A DNA stretch of 64,000 nucleotides from Lachnospiraceae bacterium. GTDB taxonomy: Bacteria; Bacillota; Clostridia; Lachnospirales; Lachnospiraceae. Shown piece after piece: positions 43,328 to 52,262 of the stretch (position 1 is its first letter; every line of letters starts with the position of its first letter). The DNA is taken from assembly GCA_015056905.1 (NCBI GenBank), contig SVFI01000005.1, positions 1-64,000 of the forward strand, written 5' to 3'. The position numbers were made by a program, and so were the translations under genes. The notes under the pieces were generated by a model. That model was not told where the DNA came from and did no database searches. It worked only from the letters and a program-made list of their open reading frames with translations.

Positions 43328-44242
43328 TCAAATAAATAATTCGTCAATAATCGGCGATTCACACATTTTCATACGGATTTCAGACAAATCTGCGCGAAAT
43401 ATACATTGCATTCCGGTTTTGTCTGCTGCCTCTGTCACACAGGACACATACTCCTCAAACGGAATCTTCGATTTTTTTGTGCGCAGAACAATTTCTTTGA
43501 CACGTACTTCGACTTCCACGGACTTTAATATACTTCTGGTTCTGTCCCCGTCCTTCACATAGTGGAGCGGTTCCACCGCCTCTGCCAACAGAAGAAGATA
43601 CAATAACGGATTTTTCTCCGGGGATGCTTCTTCCCTTTTTTGCAAAAAATGATGTACTATCAGTACATTCGCCAGATAAGAGTACAATTTCAGCTGTTCT
43701 TCTTTTATCTCTCCCTTTTCTTCCCAATGCTTAAAAAGCAGGTTTTCATATAAGAGAAGTCCTCCCGCAATCCCGTGATCCATCCCCACCTTTCCGCTAC
43801 ACGTATTACGAAAGAAAAACATATCCTTCACTTCCGTTTCCGAGACCGGACTTTCCTTGATGCATGCACCGTTCGTAAACCGAATCCCTTCTTGGTCATA
43901 CTCAAACACAGGCGAAAAAAACAGCTGCATCGGGCCCCAGTCCGTCTCCGTCTCAATATTTCTTGCCTCCCACTTTTCTTTTGTTCCATGCATCGCACCT
44001 TGCTGACACGCAAGTTTCCAAAGCGTTCTTTGTTCAAATCTCCTGTCGTGATGCAGGCAAAGAAGATACCACAGTTGTTCCCACGACCAATCTGTCTTAG
44101 GATACTGCAATCCTATCTGCGGACAAAACAATTCCTTCAAAACGATTCCACACACAAACAGCGAAGCATTTTCTTTTCCTATCTCACCTCCTTCCACCAG
44201 CTTAAATACACTGCTTTTTTCATAAATGTCCCACAAAGTCAT
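43328..44242 (-). CDS. Uncharacterised protein, HD-like
   Basis: No family is firmly recognised. The 304 residues contain HHDRRFEQ, a DHG-centred stretch GKVGMDHGIAGGLLLYENLLF and a later VHHFLQKR, which together look like the ordered His/Asp ligands of an HD phosphohydrolase; the region LLLAEAVEPLHYV could continue that fold. The start MTLWDIYEKSS has a GAGGG site. The gene lies between relA and an XRE regulator, with a terminator ahead of it. Treat the HD assignment as weak. Confidence 0.5.
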   Translation of the reverse strand: MTLWDIYEKSSVFKLVEGGEIGKENASLFVCGIVLKELFCPQIGLQYPKTDWSWEQLWYLLCLHHDRRFEQRTLWKLACQQGAMHGTKEKWEARNIETETDWGPMQLFFSPVFEYDQEGIRFTNGACIKESPVSETEVKDMFFFRNTCSGKVGMDHGIAGGLLLYENLLFKHWEEKGEIKEEQLKLYSYLANVLIVHHFLQKREEASPEKNPLLYLLLLAEAVEPLHYVKDGDRTRSILKSVEVEVRVKEIVLRTKKSKIPFEEYVSCVTEAADKTGMQCIFRADLSEIRMKMCESPIIDELFI

Positions 44243-44277
44243 AATTTTTCCCTCATCCTTCCTCACAACATGGCAAT

Positions 44278-44309
44278 AAAAAAAGTGTCCGGCTTTTGGG
44301 GCCAAACAC
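44278..44309 (-). terminator. Terminator after the XRE regulator gene
   Basis: Minus-strand GTGTTTGGC (44309-44301) pairs with GCCGGACAC (44293-44285), including two G-U pairs, followed by seven T residues. Confidence 0.75.
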
Positions 44310-44316
44310 CTTTGCT

Positions 44317-44733
44317 TTACTTTATTCCCTTGTCATTTAAATATTGAAATTTATTCATCAACAATGAAATTTCATCGTACGCTATCTGAAACTCTCTGTC
44401 TCCGCAGCGCGACAACATTTCATTAATTTGATTCATCTTTTTCTGACGCGTAATGTATTTCCCCTCATATTCACTTTCTCTGTCCCTCATCCCGCTTGCA
44501 CTTTCTGCATCTGTCACATAACCGCCGCTCTCTTTCGCAAGAAGTTCTGTAACCGGTACTTGCAGCGCCTCAGCAATGCGATTCATATACTCTAGACTGA
44601 CTGACTGTTTGCCTCGTTCAATTGCACTTACATAGGACGATGAAATATCTGCGCGCTCCGCGAGCTGTTCCTGCGTCAGATTTTCTTTCACTCGGGCCAG
44701 CTTAATCTTTAACCCTACAGCCTCTCTATCCAT
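44317..44733 (-). CDS. XRE family transcriptional regulator
   Basis: The first 65 residues are a Cro/CI helix-turn-helix (LARVKENLTQEQLAERADISSSYVSAIERGK). The remaining 70 residues are helical, charged and may dimerise (KKMNQINEMLSRCGDREFQIAYDEI). Such short regulators are common in Clostridia; the target is not known. It is monocistronic, ending in its own terminator; 141 bases separate it from the gene upstream. Confidence 0.88.
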   Translation of the reverse strand: MDREAVGLKIKLARVKENLTQEQLAERADISSSYVSAIERGKQSVSLEYMNRIAEALQVPVTELLAKESGGYVTDAESASGMRDRESEYEGKYITRQKKMNQINEMLSRCGDREFQIAYDEISLLMNKFQYLNDKGIK

Positions 44734-44874
44734 GATATACTTCCTTTCAAAATTTTATCTTATTTTAAAGGAAATATTTTCTAATGTGTACGCACGAAAG
44801 TTTGTTTTTTTGTGTCATAATGGATTTTTTGTAGTCATAAGCAAGATTATCGACATTTTTTCTATTTTATCGCA

Positions 44875-45849
44875 TTATTTTTGAGTTGCCGAACGAAGAA
44901 TTGATTCGATTACAGCGCTAAGCACTCCTGCAACCGGCCAAATAATCCATGTAATATGCCACTCCATAGTAATAAAGCTCCACGCCAGGTAAATAAATGT
45001 AACAACCGGCCAATAAATGGAATCAAAAATATGCAACGCACTGCCTTTTCTCTTTCTGTCCGCAGCATACTCTTCCTCCTGCAAAAGTACATGATAACTA
45101 TCTGACTTTACTCCTGCTGATACAAAGAGAAAGGATGCAACCGCAACAATGGCCAACATAACAAGAATCGTAAAAACACTCGGAAGCTCTGATTCCAGTT
45201 CTAAACTTCCCACAATTAACATCGGCATAACAGATACGATACAAAGAAATACTCCGGCTGCAATCTGTAGTGCAAAGCGAACTTTCTCCGACTCTCTCTG
45301 GGCTTCTAAAAACTGTTTTGTAGAATAATCAAGAAACAGAACTTCCTTTTCATACTTATCATATTTTCCCATTGAAATACCTGTCACAATAAACATCACA
45401 ACCCCACAAGCCACAAGCAGAAGTAGCGGAACAAGTCCTCCTGCCACAACAATACTGTCAGCAAATCTCATCTCCTCCTGTAATCCTCCGACAAGCAGAA
45501 GCAACACCGGACTGAACACACAAAGCATAGTTGCAATTCCGTAAAGAATTGCTGCCTTTGCATTGTCCTTGCAATACTGTTTCGCCTCTTCCAGCGAAAC
45601 ATGAATCCCTTCTGTCTCATTACTGTCTGCAACTGTTTCTTCTATGCCAAGCTCACCTGCCAGTTCATCAAGATTACCGAACTCTGAAATCACAATCCCG
45701 ATTGCTTCATTCTCACTCTTACCTTCGTTTTTCAGTTCCTGATATTTATCTTCCATCATAGAGAGAAGTTCTGCTTTTGCCTTCTCCACTTCCGGTGTGT
45801 TTTTCACATGCATAAACATATTTTCCAAATAAGTTTTTATCGTTTCCAT
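44875..45849 (-). CDS. HAAS-domain membrane protein (DUF1700/permease-prefix-like)
   Basis: The N-terminal 70 residues are a HAAS-type helical domain (ETIKTYLENMFMHVKNTPEVEKA, LGIEE). Six or more hydrophobic helices follow. HAAS-domain proteins are nearly always encoded after a PadR regulator and appear to be its membrane partner, as here, but their molecular job is unclear. I use the ATG at 45849 (GAGGAG upstream); a longer frame overlapping padR is less likely. The pair is probably one operon. Confidence 0.8.
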   Translation of the reverse strand: METIKTYLENMFMHVKNTPEVEKAKAELLSMMEDKYQELKNEGKSENEAIGIVISEFGNLDELAGELGIEETVADSNETEGIHVSLEEAKQYCKDNAKAAILYGIATMLCVFSPVLLLLVGGLQEEMRFADSIVVAGGLVPLLLLVACGVVMFIVTGISMGKYDKYEKEVLFLDYSTKQFLEAQRESEKVRFALQIAAGVFLCIVSVMPMLIVGSLELESELPSVFTILVMLAIVAVASFLFVSAGVKSDSYHVLLQEEEYAADRKRKGSALHIFDSIYWPVVTFIYLAWSFITMEWHITWIIWPVAGVLSAVIESILRSATQK

Positions 45850-45887
45850 ACGCTCTCTCCTCTTTCTTTTACTATCTTTTTTTGCCG

Positions 45888-46211
45888 TCATTTCCGAATG
45901 AACTTATCAACCACCTGTTGAATTTCCCGCCACTCAACACATTTTTCCTGATAATATCGCTTTCCGTCTTCCGTAATCCGGTAATATGTTCGACGCTTTC
46001 CACCGGATTCATCTCCGTAAAATGCCTCTATATAATGAAGCTTTTCCAAACGACTGAATGCGGAATACAATGTTGTTTCCTTCATGACATAGACACCTTC
46101 CGACATCTCCCTGATTTGTTTTGAAATTTCGTATCCATAAGATGGTTCCTCATACACAAGATACAAAATCAACATATCGTTATACCCTCGCATAACGTCT
46201 GAACTTATCAT
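45888..46211 (-). CDS. PadR family transcriptional regulator
   Basis: A 107-residue winged-helix regulator: DMLILYLVYEEPSYGYEISKQI, the recognition region KETTLYSAFSRLEK, then the wing GGKRRTYYRITEDGK. The start MISSDVMRGYND has GGGAG seven bases upstream. Upstream lies a promoter with repeated TGTCGTAGTA elements, consistent with auto-repression. PadR proteins often sense toxic or wall-active compounds; the signal here is unknown. Confidence 0.9.
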   Translation of the reverse strand: MISSDVMRGYNDMLILYLVYEEPSYGYEISKQIREMSEGVYVMKETTLYSAFSRLEKLHYIEAFYGDESGGKRRTYYRITEDGKRYYQEKCVEWREIQQVVDKFIRK

Positions 46212-46236
46212 TTTCCCACTCCCTTCACTCATTATA

Positions 46237-46300
46237 TGTACTACGTCTGTCGTAGTACATCTGTCGTAGTAAATGTAACACAACTACTACGACAGGTCAA
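46237..46300 (-). promoter_or_regulatory. padR promoter with overlapping operators
   Basis: On the minus strand TTGACC (46295-46300), a 17-bp spacer and TACATT (46272-46277) make a promoter. The spacer and the DNA after the -10 contain three copies of CTGTCGTAGTA or its complement: 46247, 46261 and, inverted, 46284-46295. TGTACTACG/CGTAGTACA (46237-46259) is a perfect dyad. This fits autoregulation by PadR. Confidence 0.7.
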
Positions 46301-46424
46301 GTAGTTTTTTATTATTTTTAAAGTTTTAGGTTTTGCCGCTTTTCCTGTGCTCGTGATTATCCATTTTGTTTGAGTTTGTCCGCCCCCTTCACTTTGATTT
46401 ACATAACACTGCCTTTGACCCCTG

Positions 46425-46462
46425 CGGGGTATAAACTATAAAAAACAATTTAAAATACCCCG
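46425..46462. repeat. 38-bp inverted-repeat element, copy 1
   Basis: CGGGGTAT (46425-46432), 22 A-rich bases, ATACCCCG (46455-46462). Copy 2 has the same arms and the same spacing, shifted by 134 bp. Confidence 0.7.
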
Positions 46463-46558
46463 TTTCATCACTTTTTTTACTTATCCATCTGCATTATGTA
46501 AACCGCAAAGGGTACGGAAGAGCTTTTTTACATCTGAATACCTCGATTTATCAAAAAA

Positions 46559-46596
46559 CGGGGTATAGAAGCAAAAAAACATTCAAAAATACCCCG
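46559..46596. repeat. 38-bp inverted-repeat element, copy 2
   Basis: CGGGGTAT (46559-46566), 22 A-rich bases, ATACCCCG (46589-46596), the same arms and spacing as copy 1. Confidence 0.7.
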
Positions 46597-46695
46597 CATG
46601 CAATCTTCCTGCAAGTAAAAAGCTTCCAAAAAAACAATCTCTTTCCGCAAACAGCAAATCTTCCGCCGCGCCTCCTAGACGCTAAAAGAATTACA

Positions 46696-46731
46696 CAAAA
46701 AAAGGACCGGCGGCGAAAGCCGCTGGCCCTT
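46696..46731 (-). terminator. groEL terminator
   Basis: Minus-strand AAGGGCCAGCGGC pairs with GCCGCCGGTCCTT around a four-base loop (46702-46731), followed by a T-run. Confidence 0.85.
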
Positions 46732-46758
46732 GTCTTAAATTTCATATATTGCGCTGTA

Positions 46759-48411
<1,653 letters not shown>

Positions 48412-48699
48412 TTACTGCTGCACGATTGCAACAATGTCACTCTGACGAACTACAATGTACTCTTCCTCGTCAAGTTTCACTTCTGTTCCGGCATATTTGG
48501 AATAGATAACCTGGTCTCCGACCTTGACTTCCATCTTGATTTCTTTTCCGTCTACCATTCCGCCCGGTCCAACGGCAATTACTTCTGCCTGTTGCGGTTT
48601 TTCTTTGTTCTGTCCAGGTAATACGATACCTGACTTCGTTGTCTCTTCTGCCACAAGCTGTTTTAAAACAACTCTGTCTCCAAGTGGTACTAATTTCAT
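48412..48699 (-). CDS. groES: Co-chaperonin GroES
   Basis: Lid of the GroEL cage. The 95-residue beta-barrel starts with KLVPLGDRVVLKQL and has the mobile loop ETTKSGIVLPGQNKEKPQ, YSKYAGTEVKLDEEEYIVV. First gene of the operon, with CIRCE 49 bases upstream. Confidence 0.97.
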   Translation of the reverse strand: MKLVPLGDRVVLKQLVAEETTKSGIVLPGQNKEKPQQAEVIAVGPGGMVDGKEIKMEVKVGDQVIYSKYAGTEVKLDEEEYIVVRQSDIVAIVQQ

Positions 48700-48747
48700 A
48701 ACTGATAACCTCCTTCTATTTAAACTGTCTTTTCTTTTGTATTCCTA

Positions 48748-48774
48748 TTAGCACTCCCACCTTCCGAGTGCTAA
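48748..48774 (-). promoter_or_regulatory. CIRCE operator of groESL
   Basis: A perfect TTAGCACTC-N9-GAGTGCTAA dyad, the binding site of the heat-shock repressor HrcA. hrcA itself is not in the window. Confidence 0.95.
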
Positions 48775-48933
48775 CCACAATGATTATATTAGTTTTTTTA
48801 TATCCCTATTGCAAACCAATCCAGCACACTTTTTTTACCAAAACCCTCTTATTTTCTCTCATTTTCTCTTGTTTTCTTATATTTACCTTATTTTACCTCA
48901 AAAAGCAGATTTAATAAATGGTTTATAATTACA

Positions 48934-49731
48934 TTAAATCAGCCCAAAATGCTCCATCGCATTCCATATTCCGTCCTCGTAAAGCCCCGTCGTAATGTAA
49001 TCCGCATTGTCCTTGGCAATCTGCGTACCGTTCCCCATAACAATTCCGATTTGCGCATACCGTAGCATTTCAATGTCATTGATGCTGTCACCGACTGCAA
49101 TCGTATCTTCACGTACAATACCAAGCCGCTCGCATACGCGGCGAATTCCTCCTGCCTTCGTATAACCATGCGGAACAATCTCCGCTATGTTCTCCTCATG
49201 AAGCAAAAGCTGATAGTGCCGCTTTGCTCGTTCCGTCACTTCCTCCATCCTATCTTTCGGAACCTGAATACTGATTTTGTTGGCATGAATCTCCCCGATG
49301 CACTCCGGTACAACCTTGAATCGTTCCGGAACCATCGACTTTATGGACTGCACATACCAATCGTCAATCGCATGATGTATCGTTTGCTCATCATAATAAA
49401 TATATTCCGTCCCTTCCAGAATATACATAGTTTCAGTACTCTTAAGGGTCGGAAGGATATCTTTCAGCTGCTCGTGAGTCATCTCATCGTCGAAAAGCAC
49501 CTTATTCCCATAGCTTGCATACATTCCACAGGCAGCGATCACTCCGTCAAACCCAATGGAAAGAATCGGACTCTCCGGAACCATAATCCGGCTCCTGCCG
49601 CTGCAAACAAAAGCGAGATGTCCGTTCTCGCGCAGTTTATGTATGGCACGAACCGCACTCTCCGGGACTTCTTTGCCCTGTTCAAACAGCGTTCCGTCAA
49701 TGTCAAAAAATACTGCTTTTCTCTCTTTCAT
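48934..49731 (-). CDS. Cof-type HAD-IIB family hydrolase
   Basis: HAD phosphatase of 265 residues. Motif I FFDIDGTLF, motif II CSGRS, and motif IV GDSINDIEML are visible, with a C2B cap between. Such enzymes dephosphorylate sugar phosphates, flavin or pyridoxal phosphates; substrate unknown. A related gene begins at the right end of the window. Confidence 0.88.
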   Translation of the reverse strand: MKERKAVFFDIDGTLFEQGKEVPESAVRAIHKLRENGHLAFVCSGRSRIMVPESPILSIGFDGVIAACGMYASYGNKVLFDDEMTHEQLKDILPTLKSTETMYILEGTEYIYYDEQTIHHAIDDWYVQSIKSMVPERFKVVPECIGEIHANKISIQVPKDRMEEVTERAKRHYQLLLHEENIAEIVPHGYTKAGGIRRVCERLGIVREDTIAVGDSINDIEMLRYAQIGIVMGNGTQIAKDNADYITTGLYEDGIWNAMEHFGLI

Positions 49732-49755
49732 ATTCTCTTACCTTTCACAAAGAAA

Positions 49756-49781
49756 CGCCGGAGCTTGCTAAGTTCCGGCGC
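49756..49781 (-). terminator. Terminator-like hairpin after the GGDFF gene
   Basis: CGCCGGA (49756-49762) and TCCGGCG (49774-49780) form a stem extended by an inner CTT/AAG pair; the minus-strand continuation is TTTCTTT. Confidence 0.6.
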
Positions 49782-49790
49782 CGCTGATTC

Positions 49791-50705
49791 TTATTTCTTT
49801 TCTAAACGTTCCCTGTATCCCGGGGTATTTTTAATTTCGAACTTGTTGTTAAACATTTCATACTCTGCATCGGAAAGTAAATCAAGTACCGACTGCTCAA
49901 CATTGTACTTAAACACATAACCACATGCAACGGAAGGTGCAATCTTATCATCCTCATATGCGTTGCATCTCTCTTGCACCCGGCGGCAATAATCCTCTGC
50001 CTCGCCATCCTCCACGAGCGGAATCAGAACGTGGAAGAAATCGCCTCCGCATCTTCCGAGCACATATTCATTCTTTGCTTCCTCGCGCAGAATCCCTGCC
50101 ACAACCTTAATGAGGCGGTCACTCTCCTCATCACCGAAATTGTCATTGACATATTTCCAGTCATTGATATTCGCACAGATAACCGCAACCGGAACAACAT
50201 CCGAACGGTCAATTACTTTGGCACGATTTTCAAAATAGGTACTGTTTAGTGCTCCCGTGAGTGCATCCTTCTTCTCCCCATGCTTCACCTGATACTGCTC
50301 CTTTTCAAGACGCTTCTCAAGGTCATCTGCATAGATGGAGGTCTCAATGTTTGCATATGTATTCGCCGCAAGCGCTGTGAGTTGCCGGGCAACAGCCTCC
50401 ACATACCGTTTCTGCACATCCTCTGTCACCTCATCTTCCTTGACATAGAGATGTGCTACCGTGCGATTACTCACACGGATCTTGTATCCCGGTGCATTGG
50501 CCACATCCGGTTTAGAACCGACAAATCTCCCGACACTGACTGCGTTCTCACCATGTCTGTCGACAAGCCGGAAACTAATCCGACTGATTGCATAGGCTGC
50601 CTCCAGATACTCTGACAACGCACTGATATCAAACAGTTGATCCAAACTGTAATTCCTGATATTGTCTTTCATTCTCTTTTCTAACGAAATAAGACCAAAT
50701 GCCAT
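49791..50705 (-). CDS. GGDEF-domain protein with degenerate GGDFF site
   Basis: The N-terminal 170 residues look like a sensor region (SLDQLFDISALSEYLEAAYAISRI; YKIRVSNRTVAHLYV), then a coiled stretch, then a GGDEF domain from about 185. The active-site loop reads GRCGGDFFHVL, so the catalytic Glu of GG(D/E)EF is replaced by Phe. It should therefore be unable to make cyclic di-GMP, but could bind GTP or the dinucleotide. An RxxD-type inhibitory site upstream is not obvious. Start ATG at 50705 with GGAGG. Divergent from the yjfB/diguanylate cyclase pair. Confidence 0.82.
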   Translation of the reverse strand: MAFGLISLEKRMKDNIRNYSLDQLFDISALSEYLEAAYAISRISFRLVDRHGENAVSVGRFVGSKPDVANAPGYKIRVSNRTVAHLYVKEDEVTEDVQKRYVEAVARQLTALAANTYANIETSIYADDLEKRLEKEQYQVKHGEKKDALTGALNSTYFENRAKVIDRSDVVPVAVICANINDWKYVNDNFGDEESDRLIKVVAGILREEAKNEYVLGRCGGDFFHVLIPLVEDGEAEDYCRRVQERCNAYEDDKIAPSVACGYVFKYNVEQSVLDLLSDAEYEMFNNKFEIKNTPGYRERLEKK

Positions 50706-50729
50706 AAGTATGCCCTCCCATATAAAAAG

Positions 50730-50758
50730 ATTATATCTTTTTTTGCTTTTTTTGTCTA
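50730..50758 (-). promoter_or_regulatory. Probable promoter of the GGDFF gene
   Basis: Minus-strand TAGACA (50753-50758), 17-bp A-rich spacer and TATAAT (50730-50735). Confidence 0.55.
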
Positions 50759-50767
50759 TGCTCTTTC

Positions 50768-50796
50768 TTGCCATTTTATCGTATCCATGATATGAT
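50768..50796 (+). promoter_or_regulatory. Probable promoter of yjfB
   Basis: TTGCCA (50768-50773), 17-bp spacer and TATGAT (50791-50796), about 40 bases before the yjfB start. It resembles a sigma-A promoter; a sigma-D type site was not seen. Confidence 0.6.
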
Positions 50797-50835
50797 AATT
50801 AAAACAATGAATTTGCAATGGAAGGAGGCATTTAA

Positions 50836-51027
50836 ATGGATATACCTGCATTATCAATGGCAATGGCACAGAGTCAGCTCACGATGGATTTCGGGGTTGC
50901 TATGCTCAGTAAATCTTTAGACCTCTCCTCTCAGATTGGCGATTCTCTTACCGCAATGATGGATCGTTCCGTCATGGAGCAATCCGTTACGCCTCATCTC
51001 GGCGCGAATATTGACCTGAGTATTTAG
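50836..51027 (+). CDS. yjfB: YjfB family putative motility peptide
   Basis: A 63-residue protein of amphipathic helices rich in Ser, Met and Leu (MDIPALSMAMAQSQL, then SLDLSSQIGDSLTAMM, ending HLGANIDLSI). It fits the YjfB family, found in flagellated Firmicutes and of unknown function. AAGGAGG lies before the ATG. It has its own promoter and terminator. No flagellar genes are in the window. Confidence 0.8.
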   Translation: MDIPALSMAMAQSQLTMDFGVAMLSKSLDLSSQIGDSLTAMMDRSVMEQSVTPHLGANIDLSI

Positions 51028-51058
51028 GCATCATTGTTTTTACTGCATTTTGCAAATT

Positions 51059-51091
51059 AAGGTTTCCTATTTCATATAGCGAAACCTTTTT
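51059..51091 (+). terminator. Terminator after yjfB
   Basis: AAGGTTTC (51059-51066) and GAAACCTT (51081-51088) form an 8-bp stem with T residues after it. Confidence 0.7.
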
Positions 51092-51123
51092 GTATATTAA
51101 AATCACAAAGGGGATTCCAAAAC

Positions 51124-52227
51124 ATGAAACATTGGATTCACAGACTCAAGGGATACCTAAACGGCACTCTTACGATTGACAATTCGTTTAAATATTCTTT
51201 TATCTGTTATGTCGCTGCCTGCATTCACCTGATTATCACGGTGACGTTCTTTTTTCTGGACATTGCTCCGGTCTATTACTACAACTTTTTGTCAACAGTA
51301 CTATATATGTACATGGCAATCGTTCTTGTACCGCAGGAAAAATACATACACATATTTAGGATTTCCGTCACGGAAATCATCCTACATTCCGTGATATTTA
51401 CCTTACTTCTCGGATGGCAATGGGGATATATGAATTATATGATTGCACTTGTTCCTATTTCCTTCTACCTTTCGCTTACGCTTCCGCAGATGCGCAGGCA
51501 TCTGCTAAGTCCGATTGTATCAGGTATACTTATCTGTATATGTTTTGTTGCTACCAGAGCGATTTGTATGCACATTGCTCCGATGTATCAAAACGTAGCA
51601 TCCGAAGGATTTATGGTTGCCGGCTACTGCTTAAATTCAGCGACATGCTTTGCCATTATTCTCTTTTTCTCCAGTCTGTTCTCCATTGAAATCAGACAGA
51701 TGCAAAGAAGCCTTATGCATGAGAACGAGACGCTGGATGAAATTGCCAGCCATGATCCTTTAACTAAGCTTTTAAACCGACGCAGTATGGAGTTCCATCT
51801 TGCACAGGTAATGGACGTAGCCAAAAAGACCGGTGCACAGTTCAGCCTCATCATGGCGGACATAGATGATTTTAAGAAGGTAAATGACAATTACGGTCAC
51901 GATGTCGGTGATCAGGTGCTGGTACATGTAGCCAATCTCCTTAAATCCCAGCTCCGCGGTAACGACTATGTGTGTCGATGGGGCGGCGAGGAAATGCTGC
52001 TTCTCATCAGCAACAACGGTAAAGTTGCCGCGCAGGTTGCCGAGCGTTGCAGACAGACACTGGAGACCTCCCCGATTACGACCAAGGACGGTGACAAATT
52101 AACCGTAACGATGACCTTTGGTGTAACAGGTTACATCCCGGGCTTTAATATCAATAAGCTGATTAAGATTACAGACGAAAATTTATACAGAGGAAAGAGA
52201 AATGGCAAGAATCAGGTAGTTTCCTGA
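51124..52227 (+). CDS. Membrane diguanylate cyclase
   Basis: Six or more membrane helices (residues about 25-200) form an integral sensor region. A GGDEF domain follows from about 210 (DPLTKLLNRRSMEFHL; DIDDFKKVNDNYGHDVGD). The site is WGGEEMLLL: the catalytic acidic residues are kept, Phe is replaced by Met. It should make cyclic di-GMP. No EAL domain. The gene's end lies in a long terminator hairpin. Confidence 0.9.
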   Translation: MKHWIHRLKGYLNGTLTIDNSFKYSFICYVAACIHLIITVTFFFLDIAPVYYYNFLSTVLYMYMAIVLVPQEKYIHIFRISVTEIILHSVIFTLLLGWQWGYMNYMIALVPISFYLSLTLPQMRRHLLSPIVSGILICICFVATRAICMHIAPMYQNVASEGFMVAGYCLNSATCFAIILFFSSLFSIEIRQMQRSLMHENETLDEIASHDPLTKLLNRRSMEFHLAQVMDVAKKTGAQFSLIMADIDDFKKVNDNYGHDVGDQVLVHVANLLKSQLRGNDYVCRWGGEEMLLLISNNGKVAAQVAERCRQTLETSPITTKDGDKLTVTMTFGVTGYIPGFNINKLIKITDENLYRGKRNGKNQVVS

Positions 52228-52243
52228 TTCCTGCCATTTCTTT
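52201..52243 (+). terminator. Long terminator overlapping the diguanylate cyclase stop
   Basis: AATGGCA (52201-52207) and GAATCAGG (52209-52216) pair with CCTGATTC (52223-52230) and TGCCATT (52232-52238). A T-run follows. The stop codon is in the loop. Confidence 0.8.
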
Positions 52244-52262
52244 TTATATCATACCCCTTTTA

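Larger units (their letters stand above)
46301..46695. other. Gene-free gap with two identical-geometry inverted-repeat elements
   Basis: No convincing gene lies here; a 64-codon minus-strand frame (46551-46745) overlaps the groEL terminator and has no family look. The gap holds two copies of an inverted-repeat element, described separately. Confidence 0.6.

Noticed and set aside
46551..46745. 64-codon minus-strand frame next to groEL
   Set aside because: It includes the groEL terminator, is rich in Arg/Phe/Cys by chance composition and lacks a ribosome binding site.
50760..50836. Sigma-D (flagellar) promoter for yjfB
   Set aside because: No TAAA-N15-GCCGATAT-like site was found; a sigma-A type promoter is present instead.
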